7,415 nt of DNA from Bacteroidota bacterium (GCA_023251855.1 JAHEYA010000111.1:1-7415), one strand, 5' to 3'. Shown: positions 1-5,293, counted from the first letter of the stretch. A program made the numbers and translations. The notes: generated from the sequence alone by a model not told the origin.

Positions 1-194
1 TTTAATTGAAACTAGTATTACTCAAATATACACAAGCTGTTTTTGGACTTTGACGAATTTATAAAGAAATATTCATTTTGTGCTGAAAAAACGAACAATT
101 ACCATCCACAATCTAACTGTCAATTTAAATAATAATTTTTCTTGATTTAGTTAACATAAACAGTGGGTCAGAAAAGCCATTCTATGTTTGTTTA

Positions 195-1427
195 TTAAGA
201 TAATTGATTTTTTAATTTCGGATTAAATCGGTTATCCATATCTAAATTTTCCTCTATAACCGGCCAATAATATATAAATGTTAGTGCCATCATTTGGAAT
301 ATATAATGTATTCCTTCCCTTTGAATAAAATTAAATATTATAATTAACAACAAATACTTATACTTGAACTTTATCTTTTTACTAAAGAGCAATACAACTA
401 ATGGGAAATAATTAAACACACACCCCATAAAACCATATACTGCGAACAATTTAGGATTTTCTCTATTCTGTGCTCCTGTGAATCCGTAACCAAAAAGTAA
501 TTTGTCATCTTTCTCTAATTCTCTGTAATACAATTGGGTATTAGAAGATCTGTTGTCACCCTCAAATTTTTGATTTCCTCCACCCTGAGTTAACTGCAAT
601 CTATCAACAGTATTAAGATAAACAATATCTTTTACAGTTTCTGGTAAGAGTGTAAATACAAACAATATAATTGTTACACTAATAAGCAAATATTTAATCA
701 CCGCAGATCTATATTTAGACTGAAAAATAAAATAAAATGCAAAAAGAATTAAGGAAAAAAAATAAGCCAGAGAAAATGTGAATATCCCTCCAATCAATAA
801 AAATTTTCTATAATTAACCGATTTTAAGGTAAATTCATTAAGAATTAACAACCAAGTTATTAATAAAGCCAGTTGACCGGGCTCATCTGTAAAACCACCT
901 ACTCTTGTAAAAATAATTGGTCCTATAAAAGTTTGCAGATTCACTAATCCCAATGGGTATAAAGTGTTAATTTCCAGTAGTTCACCCTCCTGATGAAACT
1001 CAATATTGGGTAACACAATTCCTCCCAGAAGTAAGAAGAATAAGAGAACCCCGGCAACTATCATAACTATATTAAACTGAAAAAACAAGTTTAATAGTTT
1101 AATACCATTGTTCTTTATAAAATAAACCACAACAAAAATAAACAGAATTTTTAAAAAATATCCAGTTCCCTGTATCATCTGGGCACTATCGCCAAAATAG
1201 CTGGCATGTATAAGAATAAATAAAAAAACTACTAGGAAAGAACCAAACCAGATTTCATCTCTTTTGGTCCAGGTTGTTTTTTTTGTCAACAAAAAAATAA
1301 TCGAAACAGTTATCAATACTACATTAACAACCCTATAGTCATTTGTAAATGCAAGCAGCCATATATAAGGATCTGAAAAGAAACTAACCAGTATAATGAA
1401 ATAAATAAAGTATTTGGGTTTAAACAT
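195..1427 (-). CDS. Wzy-type O-antigen/capsule repeat-unit polymerase (multi-pass membrane protein)
   Basis: Predicted inner-membrane polymerase that joins lipid-linked oligosaccharide units into O-antigen or capsule chains. The 410-residue protein is very hydrophobic, with about 10-12 membrane segments (roughly residues 6-20, 31-48, 60-77, 88-105, 115-137, 182-200, 208-238, 245-262, 327-349, 357-393). The motif RVGGFTDEPGQLA at 175-187 resembles the R-x-x-G-x-x-x-EP signature seen in Wzy/O-antigen ligase-like proteins. A long polar loop at about 263-325, rich in Arg, Gln and Asn and ending in LLFGYGF, fits the large periplasmic loop of this superfamily. Length is normal for Wzy. It starts with ATG and has no clear Shine-Dalgarno. 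The glycosyltransferase gene lies upstream on the same strand, so they probably belong to one polysaccharide cluster, now split by an IS200-like insertion. Wzy proteins are poorly conserved in sequence; WaaL-type ligase is the main alternative. Confidence 0.8.
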   Translation of the reverse strand: MFKPKYFIYFIILVSFFSDPYIWLLAFTNDYRVVNVVLITVSIIFLLTKKTTWTKRDEIWFGSFLVVFLFILIHASYFGDSAQMIQGTGYFLKILFIFVVVYFIKNNGIKLLNLFFQFNIVMIVAGVLLFFLLLGGIVLPNIEFHQEGELLEINTLYPLGLVNLQTFIGPIIFTRVGGFTDEPGQLALLITWLLILNEFTLKSVNYRKFLLIGGIFTFSLAYFFSLILFAFYFIFQSKYRSAVIKYLLISVTIILFVFTLLPETVKDIVYLNTVDRLQLTQGGGNQKFEGDNRSSNTQLYYRELEKDDKLLFGYGFTGAQNRENPKLFAVYGFMGCVFNYFPLVVLLFSKKIKFKYKYLLLIIIFNFIQREGIHYIFQMMALTFIYYWPVIEENLDMDNRFNPKLKNQLS

Positions 1428-1479
1428 TGTAGGTATTGTTCCTTGTCTATAGTAATTTCATTGTTACAGTTCGTTAGTT

Positions 1480-1515
1480 GAAACTATGCACTTTCAGTGC
1501 AAGACTTTCAGTTTC
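1480..1515. repeat. Right-end hairpin of IS200-like element 1
   Basis: Inner stem GCACT (1488-1492) and AGTGC (1496-1500) around a TTC loop. An outer stem GAAACT (1480-1485) pairs with AGTTTC (1510-1515), with an asymmetric internal loop. It lies just past the restored tnpA stop (1526), where the right-end recognition hairpin of an IS200 element is expected. Confidence 0.65.
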
Positions 1516-1525
1516 TAAAAATATT

Positions 1526-1964
1526 TTACTCTAATATAATAGTATCATTATCCATGTTTGAAGGGCTTCTGTGATGTTCAAGATATTGTTGAACCATCTC
1601 ATCTGTAATATTTCCAGTACTCCAAACCCCCAAACCCAATTGCCCAAAAATGTCGTCCCCAATATTTTTTACCTATATGAGGAAACTCTTCTTGAATGCG
1701 TCTTGATGTTCTTCCCTTTAATCTTTTTACAATATCACTTATACTTTTTTTCGGAGGATATTCAATGTGCAAATGCGCATGGTCAGTACTTACAACACCT
1801 GACAATATTGAAACATCTTCCGAATCACAAATTTGTTTTATCAACGTTCTGCATCGAATTTTGACATCACCTTCAAGCACTTTAAAACGATATTTTGTTA
1901 CCCAAACAATGTGGGCAGAAAGCCTTGAAACTGAGTGTCCATTGTGTCTTTGTTTGTTTTCCAT
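1526..1964 (-). pseudogene. tnpA: IS200/IS605 Y1 transposase TnpA, frameshifted
   Basis: HUH-superfamily Y1 transposase, which cuts single-stranded DNA at hairpin ends through a 5'-phosphotyrosine link. Seen: start ATG at 1964, N-terminal AHIVWVTKYR-type strand (17-26), and HUH motif within DHAHLHIEYP (61-70). After residue 111 the frame reads a few aberrant residues and stops at 1599. Removing one base from the CCCCC run at 1627-1631 (GGGGG on the coding strand) restores GVWSTGNITDEMVQQYLEHH and an ending at 1526, for a 145-residue protein of normal family length. The restored segment contains the expected catalytic tyrosine (Y127 in QQYLEHH), which the 121-residue unshifted product lacks. 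So the gene is probably inactive, unless the run causes slippage or the extra base is a sequencing error. Identification as TnpA is firm; inactivation is inference. Confidence 0.88.
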
Positions 1965-1967
1965 TCT

Positions 1968-1976
1968 GCAAATTTA
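1968..1976 (-). promoter_or_regulatory. Bacteroidota -7 box at tnpA of element 1
   Basis: On the minus strand TAAATTTGC fits the TAnnTTTG -7 consensus of Bacteroidota sigma-70 promoters. The final G of TTTG is separated by 4 nt (CAGA) from the ATG, so transcription would start at or very near the start codon and give a leaderless message. No convincing -33 TTTG is seen at the usual distance upstream. Confidence 0.4.
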
Positions 1977-1993
1977 CCTTTTTTAGTATTGCA

Positions 1994-2012
1994 GAAAGAA
2001 TTTCATTCTTTC
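1994..2012. repeat. 8-bp perfect inverted repeat upstream of tnpA
   Basis: GAAAGAAT (1994-2001) and ATTCTTTC (2005-2012) form a perfect 8-bp stem with a TTC loop, between the left-end hairpin and the tnpA promoter box. IS200 elements are known to carry stem-loops in the 5' leader that limit transposase expression. This one may block incoming transcription or translation, which is inferred. Confidence 0.5.
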
Positions 2013-2023
2013 TTTCCCACAAC

Positions 2024-2044
2024 CTATGCACATGTAGTGCATAG
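2024..2044. repeat. Left-end hairpin of IS200-like element 1
   Basis: CTATGCAC (2024-2031) and GTGCATAG (2037-2044) form a perfect 8-bp stem with loop ATGTA. The stem can be extended by AAC/GTT after a two-base bulge, which resembles the bulged end hairpins of the IS200/IS605 family. It starts 4 nt past the glycosyltransferase stop codon. Confidence 0.7.
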
Positions 2045-2048
2045 TGGT

Positions 2049-3290
2049 TTAGTTAGTAGTTAAAATACTTTTGTAAAGAGAAATATATTTTTCTACAACT
2101 ATCTTTTCATCAAACTCTTTTAAAACCTTTTCTCTTGCATTTTGGCTAAGGCTGTCATAATCGGAAGATTTTAGTATCCATTCAATACCGTGTGCAAAAT
2201 CTTGTGAATCAAAAGCTTTGGCAACATATCCATTTTGCTTATGGTCAATCATATCAATGTTCCCTCCAACATTAAATGCAACAACCGGAATTCCACAGGA
2301 TAAAGATTCCATTATTACGTTAGATAAATTTTCTTGTAAGCTTGGAACAACGGTTACATCACAAGCATTATAAAGAGATACTAAACTTTGATCATCTTGC
2401 AATTCGCCTATATAATTTGTTTTAAATGTAAATTTATTAAATGTGGTAGACTCACTGCTACCAAAAACAACCAATTCTATATTTGGTTCTTTAATCAAAT
2501 TTAGAGATTCAACTAGCTCAATAAAACCTTTTCGAATATCGCTTGTTGGGTTCAATGCTCCAAAAAGAATTAACATTTTATCATGAGGTAAATTCCATAA
2601 ATCTCTGCAGTACTTTTTATTTATTGGTTTGTAATTTTTTGATTTGATTGGGTTTGGCAAATTAATTACGTTCCTATCTTTAAACAAACAACTTTCTTTT
2701 GCACTATTCTGCATCCACTTGCTTAACCCAACAATTGAAATATTTTTATGTGAGTGATAGTTTTTTAACTTCTTTTTAAAAATTCTATGACTCAAATCTT
2801 TTTGTTTTTTTGATAGAAGGTTTGGACAAGTGCCACAGCTGATTTTGTATTTTTCACACTTTCCAAAATAATGACAACCGCCTGTAAAGGCCCAACAATC
2901 ATGCAAACTCCAAACAATTGGAGCGTTTATTTTGGAAATACTTTTCATATCAAGCATACCAAAACTAACCCAATGCAGATGAACAATGTCAGGATTCATT
3001 TTATTTATCTTTTTTACAATACTGCGGGTATTTAACCAACTAGTGGAAAAAAGAGCTTTTTCTCTGCTCTTATATTTAATTAAGGGAAGCTGATCTAAAG
3101 TTGGTTTGAAAAGATTAAATATTTTTTCTATTCTTGAGTCAGGGCCTAAAACCTTATTATTAGTACTGTTTTTATTTTGCACTAACATTATGCTTTCAAC
3201 CCCGTTTTCTAACAGAGATAAATGTAATCTATACGCAGCTTTCGCTGCTCCACCTAATGTGTCAAAAGTACTTATTGTTAATACTTTCAT
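2049..3290 (-). CDS. Glycosyltransferase family 4 (WcaC-like), polysaccharide biosynthesis
   Basis: Retaining GT-B fold sugar transferase, expected to add a sugar from a nucleotide donor to a lipid-linked glycan at the cytoplasmic membrane face. The 413-residue protein starts MKVLTISTFDTLGGAAKAAY, with the N-terminal GG-A-A-R acceptor-side motif (13-21). It has HLHWVSF (104-110), WSLHDCWAFTGGCHYFGKC (127-145) with further Cys at 152 and 155, and the C-terminal donor-site EX7E motif (E320 to E328 in QENLSNVIMES), followed by GIPVVAFNVGG (333-343). The frame is open to a TTG at 3329, but ATG 3290 fits the family N-terminus and is chosen. The end looks complete although an IS200-like hairpin begins 4 nt later. 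Upstream of the Wzy-like gene on the same strand, it likely belongs to an O-antigen or capsule cluster. Donor sugar cannot be told. Family assignment is secure; the WcaC-like subtype is probable. Confidence 0.92.
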   Translation of the reverse strand: MKVLTISTFDTLGGAAKAAYRLHLSLLENGVESIMLVQNKNSTNNKVLGPDSRIEKIFNLFKPTLDQLPLIKYKSREKALFSTSWLNTRSIVKKINKMNPDIVHLHWVSFGMLDMKSISKINAPIVWSLHDCWAFTGGCHYFGKCEKYKISCGTCPNLLSKKQKDLSHRIFKKKLKNYHSHKNISIVGLSKWMQNSAKESCLFKDRNVINLPNPIKSKNYKPINKKYCRDLWNLPHDKMLILFGALNPTSDIRKGFIELVESLNLIKEPNIELVVFGSSESTTFNKFTFKTNYIGELQDDQSLVSLYNACDVTVVPSLQENLSNVIMESLSCGIPVVAFNVGGNIDMIDHKQNGYVAKAFDSQDFAHGIEWILKSSDYDSLSQNAREKVLKEFDEKIVVEKYISLYKSILTTN

Positions 3291-3418
3291 GGAATTATAG
3301 CTCTTTTCTAATGGTTTTTCGAATTTCAAATTACTTCATGATTGTCCATTTATGACCGACCATTTTTTCAAATTTTGAGTTTTATGAATTTTGTGAATCG
3401 CTGTTTTATTCAAATAAT

Positions 3419-3441
3419 ACCTCGCAGCTCTGCTGTGGGGT
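3419..3441. repeat. Left-end hairpin of IS200-like element 2
   Basis: Stem of 10 pairs from A3419-T3441 to C3428-G3432 around loop TCT, including two G-T wobbles (T3422-G3438, G3424-T3436). It lies 33 nt before the tnpA start codon and overlaps the place where a -33 promoter element would be. Confidence 0.75.
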
Positions 3442-3462
3442 CGGGTTAATAATGTAAACTAT

Positions 3463-3470
3463 TATCTTTG
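3463..3470 (+). promoter_or_regulatory. Bacteroidota -7 box at tnpA of element 2
   Basis: TATCTTTG matches TAnnTTTG exactly. It is separated from the ATG at 3475 by 4 nt (CCTT), the same spacing as in element 1. This suggests leaderless transcription. No clear -33 TTTG is visible; that position falls on the hairpin edge. Confidence 0.4.
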
Positions 3471-3474
3471 CCTT

Positions 3475-3930
3475 ATGAGTGAACATATTCACAAAAGGCA
3501 TAACAAAAGTTTGTTGTTGTATCATTTGGTTTGTCCTATTAAATATAGGAGAAGCGTATTGTCGGATGAAGTTGAAAAAAGTTTGATAGAGGTATTTAAA
3601 AATATTGAGAATCGATTTGAAATAAATTTTGTAGAAATAGGAGCAGATGACAACCACGTTCATTTTTTGATACAAAGCATTCCAATGATGTCTGTAAAAC
3701 AGATAGCTCAAACGGTGAAAAGTATCACGGCAAAAGAGCTTTTCAGGCTTCATCCAGAAGTAAAACAAAAACTTTGGGGCGGTAATTTTTGGACAGCGGG
3801 ATATTATGTTAATACAGTTGGTCAATATGCGAATGAAGATGTAATTCTGAAATATATTCAGAATCAAGGCGAAATACAAAGTAATTATAAAATGCTTCAT
3901 AAGAATCAATTACGCATAGTTTTCGAGTAA
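3475..3930 (+). CDS. tnpA: IS200/IS605-family Y1 transposase (TnpA)
   Basis: Small HUH endonuclease that excises and inserts its element as single-stranded DNA, probably as a dimer recognising the flanking hairpins. Seen in the 151 residues: N-terminal strand LLLYHLVCPIKYRR (13-26), the metal-binding HUH motif H61-V-H63 in DDNHVHFLIQ, the conserved region FWTAGYYVNTVG (105-116), and the catalytic-tyrosine helix with Y127 in ILKYIQNQG. Length and motif order match the family, with no frameshift or internal stop, so it is likely functional. The RAYT (REP-associated transposase) group is the main alternative; the paired hairpins and tnpA-only layout favour a conventional IS200-like element. It lies divergent from the glycosyltransferase gene and converges on the 140-residue repeat protein gene across a large inverted repeat. 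Confidence 0.93.
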   Translation: MSEHIHKRHNKSLLLYHLVCPIKYRRSVLSDEVEKSLIEVFKNIENRFEINFVEIGADDNHVHFLIQSIPMMSVKQIAQTVKSITAKELFRLHPEVKQKLWGGNFWTAGYYVNTVGQYANEDVILKYIQNQGEIQSNYKMLHKNQLRIVFE

Positions 3931-3936
3931 CAAGAT

Positions 3937-3959
3937 ACCTCGAAGCTCTGCTTCGGGGT
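3937..3959. repeat. Right-end hairpin of IS200-like element 2
   Basis: A 10-pair stem from A3937-T3959 to C3946-G3950 around loop TCT, with one wobble (T3940-G3956). Relative to the left hairpin, C3425-G3435 is replaced by A3943-T3953, a compensatory change, and G-T 3424/3436 becomes G-C 3942/3954. It begins 7 nt after the tnpA stop codon. Confidence 0.75.
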
Positions 3960-3981
3960 CATTCATTCGCAATTTGTTTTA

Positions 3982-4059
3982 TATGTCATTTCGACCGCAG
4001 GGAGAAATCTCATTTTTTCAATATTTATGGGGATTTCTCCCTGCGGTCGAAATGACATA
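3982..4059. repeat. Perfect 28-bp inverted repeat (intergenic palindrome)
   Basis: The arm at 3982-4009 is an exact reverse complement of 4032-4059, separated by a 22-nt AT-rich loop. The core TTTCGACCGCAGGGAGAAAT resembles a dispersed intergenic repeat that I recall from Bacteroidota genomes. It lies between convergent genes (tnpA on plus, the 140-residue protein on minus), so RNA from either strand would fold into a very stable hairpin. It may act as a bidirectional transcription stop or mRNA end protector. No U-tract follows either arm, so it is not a classical intrinsic terminator. Confidence 0.85.
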
Positions 4060-4120
4060 GTCCTAATAAATTATGTTAGATGTATTTGTGTTTTAACAAA
4101 TTTAAACAGGCTATTGCTGA

Positions 4121-4543
4121 TTAATCACTCTGCTTTTTAAATGGTCCGCCACTAAATATACTTGTTCCTTCATCACCCTCTCTGCGAATCTTCGCTTGTA
4201 TTTTATGTGCAAGTTCGGCATAATGTTTTAAATTATTTTTATTCAAAAAAATGGCTGCTTTATCGTCTCCATTAATATAATTAGCCATTGCTGCCCACAG
4301 AAATTCTTTTTTATCCATCAATATTTTAAATGCTTTTTTATCTTCCCATGTAGCGTTTACAAATGTGGCCAACACTAAATGTTTGTGAACCAATAAGTAT
4401 TCAAATGCTTTTGCATGGCGACTTATAGCATCTTTCAACTGGACAAGCTCCTCCAGGTTATGGTGTTGCAACCACAGCTTTGCTTTTATATCTCCTTCAA
4501 CCCAAGCAGTGGTTTTTTCTATTACTTCTTTCGAATAAAGCAT
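4121..4543 (-). CDS. Hypothetical protein with four 25-residue helical repeats
   Basis: Not recognised as a named family. The 140-residue product has no signal peptide or membrane segment and is probably cytoplasmic. Residues 18-117 divide into four tandem units of exactly 25 residues, starting at D18, H43, D68 and D93, with the shared pattern x-x-K-A-x-x-[WYIF]-L (DIKAKLWL, HAKAFEYL, DKKAFKIL, DDKAAIFL). The following part of each unit is helical in character, so an alpha-solenoid or helical-hairpin protein is likely; that is inference. The last 23 residues are polar and probably disordered. It starts at ATG 4543, 23 nt after a -7-like box. The gene converges with tnpA of element 2 across the 28-bp inverted repeat. 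The TfoX-like gene upstream is on the same strand, about 155 nt away. Function is unknown; protein binding is a guess from the repeat architecture. Confidence 0.82.
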   Translation of the reverse strand: MLYSKEVIEKTTAWVEGDIKAKLWLQHHNLEELVQLKDAISRHAKAFEYLLVHKHLVLATFVNATWEDKKAFKILMDKKEFLWAAMANYINGDDKAAIFLNKNNLKHYAELAHKIQAKIRREGDEGTSIFSGGPFKKQSD

Positions 4544-4566
4544 TTTTTTATTAGGAATCTATCAAA

Positions 4567-4574
4567 CAAAAATA
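4567..4574 (-). promoter_or_regulatory. Candidate -7 box for the 140-residue repeat protein gene
   Basis: On the minus strand TATTTTTG matches TAnnTTTG, 23 nt before the ATG at 4543. The -33 element is not clear, so this is a weak prediction from AT-rich sequence. Confidence 0.3.
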
Positions 4575-4649
4575 CAATTTAAACTGTTGAATGGTTATAT
4601 TAATCACTGTTTGAGCCTTGTCTACTATTTACTTGCTAACTTTTCTTCT

Positions 4650-4760
4650 TTGCCAACTGCCAACTTACCTTCTTCATTGCCAACTGTTTCTTCCTTGCCT
4701 ACTGCCAAGTTTCTTTCTTTGCCAACTGTTTCTTCCTTGCAACTTTTTTCTTGCCAACTG
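4650..4760. repeat. Minisatellite encoding a Lys-rich tail
   Basis: The 10-mer TTGCCAACTG occurs exactly at 4650-4659, 4677-4686, 4719-4728 and 4751-4760, and once with a single change (TTGCCTACTG) at 4695-4704. Pyrimidine-rich spacers of 14-22 nt lie between copies. On the minus strand most copies read CAGTTGGCA, giving Gln-Leu-Ala or Val-Gly between Lys/Arg runs. The changed copy turns TTG (Leu) into TAG, the present stop of the TfoX-like gene. The array spans the 3' end of that gene and its downstream flank. Confidence 0.85.
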
Positions 4761-5130
4761 CCTTCTTCTTCTTAGGTTTAGGAATCTTCCCAATACGTTC
4801 ATCTCCTCTTAAAATAAATTCACATGCACGATTTACATTTGTTTCAAAATCATCATCATCCATTGGTAATACCTGCCACGAGCTTACTCCGGAACCAAAA
4901 ATTTTTATTGAACGCATGGTTGGAAAATCTTTTTTTAAACTGGTGTGATGTTCGGGTGTGGTGGCAATCCAAACGCCACTATCTTCATCATTTTTATCGC
5001 GAAGTATTAATACTATTTTATTACCAATATAAATTGCAAATGCGCCAAACATTGGTTTAACAATAGGTTCAGCAGTAAATAAATTATCAATTGCAAAAGT
5101 AAATGGAATGGAGGTCTTAGTTTTTTTCAT
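4699..5130 (-). CDS. TfoX/Sxy N-terminal-domain-like protein with basic tail
   Basis: A 143-residue soluble protein. Residues 14-110 resemble the TfoX N-terminal domain (KPMFGAFAIYIGNKIVLILR at 25-44, then a compact alpha/beta domain ending DFETNVNRACEFILRGDERI). TfoX/Sxy regulates competence in gammaproteobacteria, but single-domain relatives in Bacteroidota have no assigned role, so no competence function is claimed. From residue 117 the tail is Lys/Arg-rich (KPKKKKAVGKKKVARKK), which suggests nucleic-acid binding. ATG 5130 is chosen: an upstream in-frame ATG at 5163 lies inside a palindrome and adds only a non-conserved leader. The TAG stop at 4699-4701 falls inside a minisatellite copy where the other copies read TTG (Leu). 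Beyond it the frame continues for 20 codons of the same Lys/Gln-Leu-Ala character to a TAG at 4636, so the ancestor probably had about 164 residues. The gene is certain enough; the family call is moderate. Confidence 0.7.
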   Translation of the reverse strand: MKKTKTSIPFTFAIDNLFTAEPIVKPMFGAFAIYIGNKIVLILRDKNDEDSGVWIATTPEHHTSLKKDFPTMRSIKIFGSGVSSWQVLPMDDDDFETNVNRACEFILRGDERIGKIPKPKKKKAVGKKKVARKKQLAKKETWQ

Positions 5131-5161
5131 TGTTAATTCGTTTTTGAAACTATGCAGTTTC
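5130..5161. repeat. Block resembling the right end of IS200-like element 1, with small palindrome
   Basis: GAAACT (5146-5151), ATGC, AGTTTC (5156-5161) form a 6-bp hairpin, 7 bp with T5145/A5162. The segment 5130-5156 aligns with 1461-1490 at the right end of element 1: TTGTTA, TTCGTT and TTGAAACTATGCA are shared in the same order and strand, 25 identities over 30 columns. The 21-nt internal part of the element 1 hairpin is absent here. It lies directly upstream of the TfoX-like start codon, so it could be an IS-end relic or a shared regulatory element. Confidence 0.5.
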
Positions 5162-5197
5162 ATTATAAGAATTCGGTTTTACAAATTTCCTTGTCGG

Positions 5198-5279
5198 ACC
5201 TCATCCCCAACCCTTCTCCAAAGGAGAAGGGAGCTACGGACATTTAAGTCCTCTCCTTTGGAGAGGATTTAGGTGAGGT
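5198..5279. repeat. Double palindrome between receptor and TfoX-like genes
   Basis: Two diverged copies of a repeat in opposite orientation. Copy one holds CCCTTCTCC, AAA, GGAGAAGGG (5211-5231, 9-bp perfect stem). Copy two holds CCTCTCC, TTT, GGAGAGG (5250-5266, 7-bp perfect stem). Outer arms ACCTCA (5198-5203) and TGAGGT (5274-5279) pair as well, so one long imperfect cruciform is possible. It starts 15 nt beyond the receptor stop codon and probably ends or stabilises that transcript. The motif looks like a common dispersed bacterial intergenic repeat. Confidence 0.75.
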
Positions 5280-5293
5280 TTTGTTTCCTCATC

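Larger units (their letters stand above)
1461..2050 (-). mobile_element. IS200-like element 1 (tnpA only, frameshifted)
   Basis: An IS200/IS605-family single-strand transposon inferred from a Y1 transposase gene flanked by imperfect hairpins and no tnpB. Both ends share the pattern CTATGCAC, five loop bases ending in A, then GTGC: 2024-2040 at the left end (upstream of tnpA) and 1484-1500 at the right end. This family makes no target duplication and has no terminal inverted repeats, so the exact edges cannot be read off. The limits given are approximate and take in a block at 1461-1490 that recurs near 5130-5156. The element begins about 4 nt beyond the stop codon of the glycosyltransferase and ends about 35 nt before the Wzy start codon. 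It therefore sits in the presumed junction of that operon. Confidence 0.75.
3417..3960 (+). mobile_element. IS200-like element 2 (tnpA only, apparently intact)
   Basis: A compact single-gene transposon: a Y1 transposase gene enclosed by two hairpins. The outer 26-nt blocks at 3417-3442 and 3935-3960 match at 23 positions in the same orientation (ATACCTCG, AGCTCTGCT, GGGGTC shared). Direct rather than inverted repetition of hairpin ends is what the IS200/IS605 family uses. No tnpB is present. True cleavage sites lie a few bases outside and are not defined here. It differs from element 1 in both transposase and ends. Confidence 0.75.

Noticed and set aside
1..194. Possible small gene or partial gene at the left edge
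   Set aside because: Frames I followed on both strands are broken by stops within a short distance; it appears to be plain AT-rich intergenic sequence.
1571..1986. Plus-strand open frames of 96-97 codons over element 1
   Set aside because: They overlap the frameshifted tnpA on the other strand and show no recognisable protein features.
3291..3329. Longer glycosyltransferase start at a TTG
   Set aside because: The added 13 residues are not like the family, whose members begin at the MKVLTIS-type strand; ATG 3290 is better.
3406..3909. Minus-strand 167-codon frame over element 2
   Set aside because: It is antisense to a clear Y1 transposase, and its composition has no family-like motifs.
1461..3960. 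Composite transposon carrying the glycosyltransferase between two IS elements
   Set aside because: The two elements have different transposases and ends and face opposite ways; IS200-type elements do not form composites in the usual sense.
4650..4760. CRISPR-like array
   Set aside because: The repeats are 10 nt with low-complexity spacers in a coding tail, too short for CRISPR repeats, and no cas gene is present.
4587..5060. Plus-strand short frames rich in Leu-Pro-Thr-Ser repeats and neighbours
   Set aside because: The repeat pattern is the complement of the Lys-rich minisatellite tail and the TfoX-like gene; no start or promoter support.
4121..5130. The two small adjacent genes as a toxin-antitoxin pair
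   Set aside because: They are about 155 nt apart, neither resembles a known toxin or antitoxin, and one has a TfoX-like domain.
5131..5163. Longer TfoX-like start at ATG 5163
   Set aside because: That ATG is part of the palindrome 5145-5162 and of the block shared with the IS end, so the upstream codons are probably not coding.
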